Positions 57,702 to 64,000 of a DNA stretch of 64,000 nt are shown here, piece after piece. Positions within the stretch are counted from its first letter, which is position 1, and each line of letters opens with the position of its first letter. Source of the DNA: Ruegeria haliotis. GTDB taxonomy: Bacteria > Pseudomonadota > Alphaproteobacteria > Rhodobacterales > Rhodobacteraceae. Under the pieces are notes generated by a model that saw nothing but the letters and a program-made list of their open reading frames with translations, had not been told where the DNA came from and made no database searches. The stretch covers positions 205,505 to 269,504 of the forward strand of contig NZ_JABXWT010000002.1 in NCBI RefSeq assembly GCF_013377785.1, read 5' to 3'. The translations under genes and the position numbers were made by a program.

Positions 57702-58859
57702 TTACAAGGCAACAACCTTGACCGCCTGCCCTTTGGCAGCCAGAGCGATCTTGCCTTCACACAGTTTCAGCGCATCCTCGCCAAACACCTCGAACCGCCA
57801 ACCGGACATCGCAGGAAGCTCTCGTTCTCCGGCCGCGATCTGATCAAGCTCAGAACTTGTGGCAATCAGTTTGGCCGCCACGCCCGAGCTTTCGGTTTTC
57901 GATTTCAGCAAAACCCGTAGCAAATCGGCCAGCGCAGGATTGACCTTCAGCTTGTCACGGCTGTTATCAACCGCAGGTAACTGATCGGGTGGGCAGTTCA
58001 CACCGCGTTTGACCGCACTCAGGATACCATCCGCAATCGCGCCTTTACGCGCCTCTCGCAGCAGCAGGCGCGAGCCGCCCAGATCTGCTGGTGTCTTCGG
58101 TTTGGTTGAGGCCAGCTCAATCAGCGCATCATCCTTGAACACGCGATTCCGCGGTACATTGTTCTGCTGCGCATAAGTCTCGCGAAACTTCGCCAGTTCA
58201 CGGACTACCGCCAGAAACTTGGCCGAGTTCGTTCGGGTCTTTACCCGTTTCCAAGCATCGTCGGGTTGAACATCATAGGTACCAGACTGGGTCAGCGTGC
58301 GCAGCTCTTCGGCCACCCAATGGTTGCGCTTGGTTTTTTCCAGTTCAGCCGCGAGATGCTCATACACTTTCCGCAAATGGGTCACATCTGCCAACGCATA
58401 AGTTTTTTGCGCATCGGTCAAAGGACGCCGCGACCAATCGGTAAAGCGCGAGGTCTTGTCCACGCCCTGCTTGCAGATCTTGCGAACCAGAGTTTCGTAT
58501 CCAACTTGCTCACCAAACCCGCAAACCATCGCTGCAACCTGAGTGTCAAACAACGGATTGGGGAAGACCCCGGCTTCGACCCAGAAAATTTCCAGATCCT
58601 GCCGGGCGGCGTGGAATACTTTGACCACGCTTTCATTTTTGAACAGCTCATACAGCGGCTCAAGCGACAGGCCATCGGCCAGAGGGTCAACAAGCACCGC
58701 GCTGCCCTCATCCTCGGATGGGACCGCCAGCTGTATCAGGCAAAGTTTCGAGTAATATGTCCGTTCGCGCAGAAACTCGGTATCCACGGTGACATAAGGG
58801 TAGTCCGCAGCGGCCTTGCAGAATTCGGCCAGCTCTTGCGTCGTCGTCAGGGTTTTCAT
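57702..58859 (-). CDS. rnd: Ribonuclease D
   Basis: The 385-residue 3'-5' exonuclease has the DEDD motifs VDTEFLRERTYYSKLCLIQLA (shown by residues around D and E), KVFHAARQDLEIFW and TDWSRRPLTDAQKTYALADV. Two HRDC regions follow (about 215-290 and 300-380). It matures tRNA 3' ends. ATG 58859 is the start. Confidence 0.95.
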   Translation of the reverse strand: MKTLTTTQELAEFCKAAADYPYVTVDTEFLRERTYYSKLCLIQLAVPSEDEGSAVLVDPLADGLSLEPLYELFKNESVVKVFHAARQDLEIFWVEAGVFPNPLFDTQVAAMVCGFGEQVGYETLVRKICKQGVDKTSRFTDWSRRPLTDAQKTYALADVTHLRKVYEHLAAELEKTKRNHWVAEELRTLTQSGTYDVQPDDAWKRVKTRTNSAKFLAVVRELAKFRETYAQQNNVPRNRVFKDDALIELASTKPKTPADLGGSRLLLREARKGAIADGILSAVKRGVNCPPDQLPAVDNSRDKLKVNPALADLLRVLLKSKTESSGVAAKLIATSSELDQIAAGERELPAMSGWRFEVFGEDALKLCEGKIALAAKGQAVKVVAL

Positions 58860-58973
58860 GCGCCGTACTATTCTTGATCTTGTTTTTGTGACTGCCCGTT
58901 GTTCTTACTCATCCCGAGCGATACGGGCGACCATAGGACGAATAACAGGCGCGTGTAAATCACCCACTGACGT

Positions 58974-59570
58974 TCAGGGCAGCAGAACCGGGGTCTTGTT
59001 GCCTTCGGCAAAGCGCCGCAACACGGCCGGATACAGTTTGTGTTCCCATAGCAGAACCCGCGCTGCCAGATCCTCGGGCGTATCGCCCGCTTCGATGTGC
59101 ACCCGGGCCTGACCCAGAATCGGCCCATCATCCAATGCAGCCGTCACTTCGTGCACGGTGCAGCCATGATCTGCATCCCCTGCCTCGATTGCGCGGGCGT
59201 GAGTGTGCAGCCCTTTGTATTTGGGCAATAACGAGGGGTGAATATTCAGCATGCGTCCCTGAAAGCGCGATACGAAATCGCCTGTCAGAACCCGCATGAA
59301 GCCCGCCAGACATACGATATCCGGCTTGGCGTCTTGCAGAGGTTTCAACAATTCGGCCTCGAACGCCGCACGATCACCCTTGAAGGGGCGATGATCCACC
59401 GCCGCTGTCGGGATGCCTCGACCCGCCGCCTTCTTCAAACCACCCGCCAGTGCATCATTCGACAGGACCAGACAAGGCCGCGCCGGGTGATCGCCAGTCA
59501 TACTATCGACCAGCGACACCATATTCGATCCGCCTCCGGAAACCAGGATGGCGACGCGCTTGTGGCTCAC
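58974..59570 (-). CDS. purN: Phosphoribosylglycinamide formyltransferase
   Basis: The 198-residue formyltransferase has [17 protein letters not shown], the catalytic [21 protein letters not shown] (N-H-P) and [14 protein letters not shown] with the second D. It adds a formyl group to GAR in purine synthesis. Its start overlaps the purM stop by ATGA. Confidence 0.96.
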   Translation of the reverse strand: MSHKRVAILVSGGGSNMVSLVDSMTGDHPARPCLVLSNDALAGGLKKAAGRGIPTAAVDHRPFKGDRAAFEAELLKPLQDAKPDIVCLAGFMRVLTGDFVSRFQGRMLNIHPSLLPKYKGLHTHARAIEAGDADHGCTVHEVTAALDDGPILGQARVHIEAGDTPEDLAARVLLWEHKLYPAVLRRFAEGNKTPVLLP

Positions 59571-60613
59571 AACAGCTTGCCCGAATACGCAACCCCGGGC
59601 GCGTCCATGACAGAACCGATACGGGCAACGGTTTCACCCAAATCCGACAGCATTTTCGCCAGTTCATCGGCGCGATCTTCGGCACAGACCACGATCATGC
59701 CGATGCCACAGTTGAACGTCTTCAGCATCTCGGCTTCGGCAATCCCACCCGTTTCGGCCATCCAGCCAAAGACCGACGGCAATTCCCAGGCGTTCAGATC
59801 GATCTCGGCACCCAGCCCTTCGGGCAGAACGCGCGGCAGGTTCTCGGTCAGACCACCACCCGTGATATGGGCCAGCGCATGCACGCCCCCTGCCCGGATC
59901 GCAGCCAAAGCAGGTTTCACATACAGCCGCGTCGGTGTCAGCAGCGCCTCGCCCAATGCTCCGTCGCCAAAGGGTGATGCGGCATCCCAGCCCAAGCCGG
60001 ACAATTCAACCAGTTTACGCACCAGTGAGTAGCCGTTGGAATGTACCCCGTTCGAGGCTAAGCCCAGCAGTACGTCACCCGCCTGAACGCCATCAGGCAG
60101 GACTGCGCCACGTTCCATCGCACCAACCGAGAAGCCGGCCAGATCGAAATCACCATCAGGGTACATGCCCGGCATCTCGGCTGTCTCACCGCCGATCAAG
60201 GCACAGCCTGATTGCGCGCAACCTTCGGCAATCCCTTCAATGATCCGCGCAGCAGTGTCCGTGTCCAGCTTTCCGGTGGCAAAATAGTCGAGGAAAAATA
60301 GCGGTTCGGCCCCCTGACAGATCAGGTCATTGACGCACATGGCCACCAGATCGATGCCCACACCGTCAACAACGCCCGTATCAATCGCGATCCGCAGTTT
60401 GGTGCCTACCCCATCGGTTGCACCAACAAGAATGGGATCGTTGTAGCCAGCAGCCTTGAGGTCGAACAAAGCGCCAAAGCCACCCAGCCCGCTCATCACA
60501 CCGGGGCGGTTGGTCTTTTTGGCTGCGGGCTTGATCCGGTCGACCAGCGCGTTGCCTGCATCAATATCCACGCCTGCATCGGCATAGGTGATTCCGTTCT
60601 TGCCCGCTGTCAT
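59567..60613 (-). CDS. purM: Phosphoribosylformylglycinamidine cyclo-ligase
   Basis: The 348-residue AIR synthetase begins [20 protein letters not shown] and continues [34 protein letters not shown] and [11 protein letters not shown]. It makes AIR in purine synthesis. ATG 60613 with GAGGGACTGACC is the start; the upstream frame to 60709 is open but lacks the family N-terminus. purM and purN form one operon. Confidence 0.96.
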   Translation of the reverse strand: MTAGKNGITYADAGVDIDAGNALVDRIKPAAKKTNRPGVMSGLGGFGALFDLKAAGYNDPILVGATDGVGTKLRIAIDTGVVDGVGIDLVAMCVNDLICQGAEPLFFLDYFATGKLDTDTAARIIEGIAEGCAQSGCALIGGETAEMPGMYPDGDFDLAGFSVGAMERGAVLPDGVQAGDVLLGLASNGVHSNGYSLVRKLVELSGLGWDAASPFGDGALGEALLTPTRLYVKPALAAIRAGGVHALAHITGGGLTENLPRVLPEGLGAEIDLNAWELPSVFGWMAETGGIAEAEMLKTFNCGIGMIVVCAEDRADELAKMLSDLGETVARIGSVMDAPGVAYSGKLL

Positions 60614-60720
60614 GGTCAGTCCCTCATGAGTGCTTTGCGGGCGGGTTAGTCGATTGTGCGCTCTGTTGCAACGGTCAGGCTTGACGCGGGCGTTCACCGT
60701 GATACCCAAGGCGCTCAGGC

Positions 60721-60797
60721 GGGCCTGTAGCTCAATTGGTTAGAGCAGAGCGCTCATAACGCTTTGGTTGGGGGTTCGAGTCCCTCCGGGCCTACCA
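60721..60797 (+). tRNA. tRNA with CAU anticodon (elongator Met most likely)
   Basis: The cloverleaf has acceptor GGGCCTG/CGGGCCT (with two G-T pairs), anticodon stem-loop GAGCG-CTCATAA-CGCTT, T-loop GGTTCGAGTCC and encoded CCA. CAU can be elongator tRNA-Met or, if lysidine-modified, tRNA-Ile2; the first is preferred. The unknown gene at 60.9 kb follows it on the opposite strand. Confidence 0.93.
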
Positions 60798-60921
60798 AAA
60801 ACCGCAAATTTCCCTTGAAAATCAATACTCGGGTGTCCCACGACGCTGACGGTGTCATGTTTGAGTATATGGAAGATTACCCGTCACTTAAGACGTCCCG
60901 TCGGCCTGCAGAATGGCAATG

Positions 60922-61470
60922 CTAGTAATCCAAAAAATCGTCGACCGTTTCAGATTCCCACCATGGGCTTTGTGTTTCGTAGAATGCATGGGTTCCTGCC
61001 GAATTTGGCACGTTTCGGACCCCTACCAAATAGTCTTCGAATTTGATTGGGACCGCCCAATGAGACGCATAAAACAACATAGCGAGGTATTCGTCAGCAG
61101 TAGGTTCCAAGATGTCTTCAAGCGGATCGGTGCCATCTATAGGTGGTCCAATGATTTTCTGAAATTCCGCTTGAAAATAGTCAAGAACGTAAGAGCAATA
61201 TATGACCTGGTTGGCTCTGACCTGCACCGGAATTGGCGCAAGGCCGTCTTCCTCTAGTTTGACATAGTGTTTTAATTCAAATGCCATTCCCTCAATCACT
61301 TCGTCCTGCATCCAGTCGCTGCAAGTATCTCCTAGTGCAATGAAACTCGCCATTCTTTCAAATCTTCTGTCTTCGGATTCCCGAGCAAACTGAGTAATTG
61401 GAACAAGTGCCGCCAAAGATGTGACGGTCACGATGATTTTCTCGATATTACTAAGTGCAGCCCTAATCAT
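60922..61470 (-). CDS. Unknown protein with one membrane segment, AT-richer than neighbours
   Basis: The 182-residue product has a possible N-terminal membrane helix (about residues 11-27, IIVTVTSLAALVPITQF) and then a mostly soluble part rich in acidic and aromatic residues (FYASHWAVPIKFEDY). No family is recognised. AGGGATTAG lies before ATG 61470. The region is clearly lower in GC than the flanking genes and lies just past the CAU tRNA, a common integration target; no integrase or repeated tRNA end was found. It may be a recently acquired gene of unknown function. Confidence 0.6.
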   Translation of the reverse strand: MIRAALSNIEKIIVTVTSLAALVPITQFARESEDRRFERMASFIALGDTCSDWMQDEVIEGMAFELKHYVKLEEDGLAPIPVQVRANQVIYCSYVLDYFQAEFQKIIGPPIDGTDPLEDILEPTADEYLAMLFYASHWAVPIKFEDYLVGVRNVPNSAGTHAFYETQSPWWESETVDDFLDY

Positions 61471-61567
61471 TTTTCTAATCCCTGTGCTTTCAATAAAATT
61501 GGGATCAGAATTGCATGCCTACTTAAAATTACAAAATTGCATGCGTTTACCGGCGATAGTCAGAGTT

Positions 61568-62887
61568 CTATCGACCGATGATGATATCCGCGCACAGCCC
61601 GCCCAAACGCTCGCTTTCGGCAAGGCGCAACGTACCACCGTGTGCACGTGCGATATCCGCAACGATTGCCAGACCAAGACCAACGCCGCTGCCCTGATTC
61701 TGATTGCGCGCCGGGTCAAGGCGCGTGAAGGGTTTGACTGCCTCGGTGCGCTGTTCCGGCGGGATGCCAGGGCCGTCATCTTCGACTCGAATCCGCAGCG
61801 AGTTGGGGTTTAGGGTCAGGCTGACATCCGCCTTATTGCCGTATCGGACCGCATTTCCGATCAGGTTTTCAACGGCCCGTCTGATCGCCGTTGGGCGCAG
61901 CGTCACGGTGCCCTGCCCCTCGGCGCAAATCAGTTCGGCGGAATACCCCGCCCGCTTGGCGTCATCTACGATCTGGTTCAGAAATACTTCTGGCTCGACT
62001 TCTTCGGGTGCGCTTTCCGCGACCCCACGGGAAAAGTCCAGGAAAGCATCTAAAAGAGACTGCATCTCGATGACATCCTGCTGCAAAGGGGCTGCTTCCT
62101 CTTCAGGCAGCATGGACAAACCAAGCTTCAGGCGCGTCAAGGGTGTCCGCAGGTCATGGCTGACCCCGGACAACATGAGGGTGCGTTGCTCCATCTGCCG
62201 TTCGATCCGGGACCGCATGTCCAGAAACGCATTGCCTGCCGCGCGCACTTCGACAGCGCCGCCCGGCGCGTAAGGCACGATCCTGCCCCGACCAAAAGCC
62301 TGTGCTGCTTTGGCCAGACGCGTGATTGGTCGCAACTGATTGCGCATATAAAAAAACGAAATCGACGTCATGATGATTGCGAAAAACACCATCGTCACGA
62401 TCAGCTGATGCGGGGCCGCCGGCGAAAGACGCCGCCTATCAAAGCTCAGCTGCAAAACCCCCAGATGCGTCGACAGAAACAGCCGCGCCTCTTGGCTGCT
62501 GGGCAGGGCTACGGCCATCAGATCCGGCAATCGCGCGCGCAGCTCGGACTCGACCTGCGGTGCGAGGAAATCGTACCACCGCCGACGACCGATTTCCGGC
62601 TCTTCATTGATATCCAGAAAACGGACCTTCATATCGAGCGCGGCCAGATCAGGCCGAACCGCCGCCAATGCCTGTTGCTGCGTTTCCGTCTCGTCCATCA
62701 CGCCCGTGACAAGATTAACCTCACGCGACACCGTGCGGGTCATCTGCGAGGTGACATCCTCCAAATGCTTCTGAAGGAAGGCAATTCCGACAACCAGCAA
62801 CAGGACAATCACCGGAAGAACCAGAATCAATGCCGCCCGGACATAAAGGCTGCGAGGCATATAGGGTTTGAGCCAATGCGTGGACAT
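61568..62887 (-). CDS. Sensor histidine kinase (EnvZ-like)
   Basis: The 439-residue kinase has two membrane helices (about residues 14-36 and 161-180) around a periplasmic domain, then a HAMP linker, the HisKA box GVSHDLRTPLTRLKLGLSML (phospho-acceptor H244) and an HATPase domain with NLIGNAVRYG, DDGPGI and GVGLGLAIV. It resembles EnvZ/OmpR-type osmotic sensors. No response regulator is adjacent in this window. It is divergent from the metallo-hydrolase gene. Confidence 0.9.
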   Translation of the reverse strand: MSTHWLKPYMPRSLYVRAALILVLPVIVLLLVVGIAFLQKHLEDVTSQMTRTVSREVNLVTGVMDETETQQQALAAVRPDLAALDMKVRFLDINEEPEIGRRRWYDFLAPQVESELRARLPDLMAVALPSSQEARLFLSTHLGVLQLSFDRRRLSPAAPHQLIVTMVFFAIIMTSISFFYMRNQLRPITRLAKAAQAFGRGRIVPYAPGGAVEVRAAGNAFLDMRSRIERQMEQRTLMLSGVSHDLRTPLTRLKLGLSMLPEEEAAPLQQDVIEMQSLLDAFLDFSRGVAESAPEEVEPEVFLNQIVDDAKRAGYSAELICAEGQGTVTLRPTAIRRAVENLIGNAVRYGNKADVSLTLNPNSLRIRVEDDGPGIPPEQRTEAVKPFTRLDPARNQNQGSGVGLGLAIVADIARAHGGTLRLAESERLGGLCADIIIGR

Positions 62888-62931
62888 GCGCTAAACCTAG
62901 CGGGCTGCCCCGACAAGAGAAAGAGCGCAGA

Positions 62932-63843
62932 ATGCAGGCACCTGACGATTTCGCCCCGCCCCCCGGCCTTGCGGTAGAATTGCAACCGGGGCTGCGGCGT
63001 ATTTTGGCGCCAAACCCGTCACCCATGACCTATCGCGGCACCAACACCTATCTGTTGGGAACACGCGACATCGCCGTCATCGATCCCGGCCCGCTGAGCG
63101 ATGTGCATCTTGAGGCGATTCTGGACGCGTTGCAGCCCAGGCAGAGAATCAGCCATGTCATTGTCACCCACAGTCATCTGGACCATTCCCCTCTGGCTGC
63201 GCCTTTGGCCACGCGGACCGGGGCGCCGATTTTGGCATTCGGCGGACCAGAGGCAGGGCGCAGCGAGGTCATGTCCCAACTGGCGCAACACGGTTTAGCC
63301 GGAGGCGGAGAAGGCATCGACAGCGCGTTTCGCCCAGACACTGAAGTGGCCGATAACGAGGTGATCGACGGCGATGAATGGCAGCTTGAGGTGATCCACA
63401 CGCCGGGACATCTGGGCAATCACATCGCGCTGGCCTGGGGCGACACCTGTTTCACAGCGGATCACGTGATGGGATGGGCCAGTTCTCTGGTATCTCCACC
63501 TGACGGAGATCTGACCGATTTCATGGCAGCTTGTCAGCGACTCAGGGCGCGCGACTGGTCGGTGTTTCACGCAGGACACGGCGCTCCGATCACTGATCCT
63601 GCCGGGCGGCTGGACTGGTTGATTCAACACCGGTTGGGAAGAGAGGCCCAAATTCTGTCCGCGTTGGCGGACACACCCGGTTCGGCACGGCAATTGGCCG
63701 AGCGTATCTATACTGACACGCCCGCCGCACTCCTGCCTGCGGCTGAGCGCAATGTCTTCGCTCATCTCGTTGATTTAACGGGTAAATCGCGTGTTTCGCC
63801 TGATGGTCGCCTTGCGGTGACAACGGTTTTTCATCGGTCTTGA
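62932..63843 (+). CDS. Metallo-beta-lactamase fold hydrolase
   Basis: The 303-residue enzyme has the binuclear zinc motif VTHSHLDHSPLAA (H-x-H-x-D-H), a further His in HTPGHLGNHIALAW and DHVMGW with FHAGHGAPITDP. It is similar to the glyoxalase II/LACTB2-like branch, and a C-terminal winged-helix-like segment is present. ATG 62932 is the start. It probably hydrolyses thioesters or nucleic acid ends; the substrate is unknown. Confidence 0.88.
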   Translation: MQAPDDFAPPPGLAVELQPGLRRILAPNPSPMTYRGTNTYLLGTRDIAVIDPGPLSDVHLEAILDALQPRQRISHVIVTHSHLDHSPLAAPLATRTGAPILAFGGPEAGRSEVMSQLAQHGLAGGGEGIDSAFRPDTEVADNEVIDGDEWQLEVIHTPGHLGNHIALAWGDTCFTADHVMGWASSLVSPPDGDLTDFMAACQRLRARDWSVFHAGHGAPITDPAGRLDWLIQHRLGREAQILSALADTPGSARQLAERIYTDTPAALLPAAERNVFAHLVDLTGKSRVSPDGRLAVTTVFHRS

Positions 63844-63884
63844 TAACCTCGGAAAAAATTTTTCTGAAATCGCGCGCTTCCCCT

Positions 63885-63913
63885 CTGGACGGCGAAAATC
63901 CCGATTGCTATAC
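63885..63913 (+). promoter_or_regulatory. Possible promoter of tRNA-Asn
   Basis: CTGGAC (63885-63890), a 17-base spacer and CTATAC (63908-63913) precede the tRNA start by 12 bases. The spacing is good, though the hexamers are only moderate matches. Confidence 0.4.
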
Positions 63914-63925
63914 GGCGCGAACCGT

Positions 63926-64000
63926 TCCGGCGTAGCTCAGCGGTAGAGCAGTTGACTGTTAATCAATTGGTCGTAGGTTCGATCCCTACCGCCGGAGCCA
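63926..64000 (+). tRNA. tRNA-Asn (GTT)
   Basis: A full cloverleaf ends at the last base of the window: acceptor TCCGGCG/CGCCGGA, anticodon stem-loop with GTT (TTGAC-TGTTAAT-CAATT region), T-loop GGTTCGATCC and encoded CCA. Confidence 0.95.

Noticed and set aside
60721..61560. Integrated genomic island bounded by tRNA repeats
   Set aside because: No repeat of the tRNA 3' end and no integrase found; only a low-GC gene remains.

Overview
The window looks like a chromosomal segment from a marine alphaproteobacterium of the order Rhodobacterales (Roseobacter group). The evidence is a direct-repeat GAAC-N7-GAAC SOS box in front of lexA, B12-dependent ribonucleotide reductase NrdJ, a TAXI-type TRAP transporter with a fused permease, a corrinoid methyltransferase of the MttB family, and the order trpG-trpD-trpC-moaC-moeA-lexA. 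Coding density is high and composition is mostly GC-rich. I see no insertion sequence, prophage, CRISPR array or integrase. The window opens inside a sulfatase gene and closes on the last base of a tRNA-Asn gene. Genus-level assignment is not possible from what I can see.

Layout. 0-8.3 kb: sulfatase (5' cut off), exported HAD-type phosphatase, cardiolipin synthase-like enzyme, small K+-channel-like protein, and a tightly overlapped ABC ATPase / FtsX-like permease / AttH-type lipocalin operon. 8.3-14.0 kb: TAXI receptor, fused TRAP permease and UspA operon, then a membrane glycosyltransferase. 14.0-21.5 kb: tRNA-Leu, YqaA/DsbB pair, HNH nuclease, pseudouridine synthase, VOC protein, acetyltransferase, esterase, AlkA-type glycosylase, MFS transporter, squalene/phytoene synthase-like protein. 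21.5-26.8 kb: cimA, cysS, an aminotransferase and an outer-membrane beta-barrel protein. 26.8-33.8 kb: MttB-family methyltransferase, EF-hand protein, a structured intergenic region with a possible 6S-like RNA, and nrdJ. 33.8-38.8 kb: lipoprotein, tRNA-Pro, DUF192, two-domain cold-shock protein, pdxH, fabI, gpt, aminotransferase. 38.8-48.7 kb: ppiD-trpE, a polysaccharide deacetylase on the opposite strand, trpGDC-moaC-moeA-lexA. 48.7-53.7 kb: comEC, gltX, gltA. 53.7-60.8 kb: radical SAM protein, corrinoid protein, DUF1638 protein, sufE, lipoprotein, rnd, purMN, a CAU-anticodon tRNA. 60.8-64 kb: AT-richer orphan gene, histidine kinase without an adjacent regulator, metallo-beta-lactamase-fold hydrolase, tRNA-Asn.

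Functional themes. Most of the window is core metabolism and information processing (Trp, Moco, purine, citrate synthase, Cys and Glu tRNA charging, SOS). The accessory interest lies in cobalamin-linked genes. The MttB-family protein near 27 kb and a free-standing corrinoid protein followed by a DUF1638 gene near 55 kb could form one methyl-transfer route for a quaternary or tertiary amine, and nrdJ also needs B12. Other points worth a second look are the low-GC and atypical 3' end of cysS, the AT-richer unknown gene just past the CAU tRNA, a possible 6S-like RNA downstream of nrdJ, orphan terminators that suggest small RNAs, and a repeat-rich control region in front of the methyltransferase gene. 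No obviously new defence or mobile system was found.
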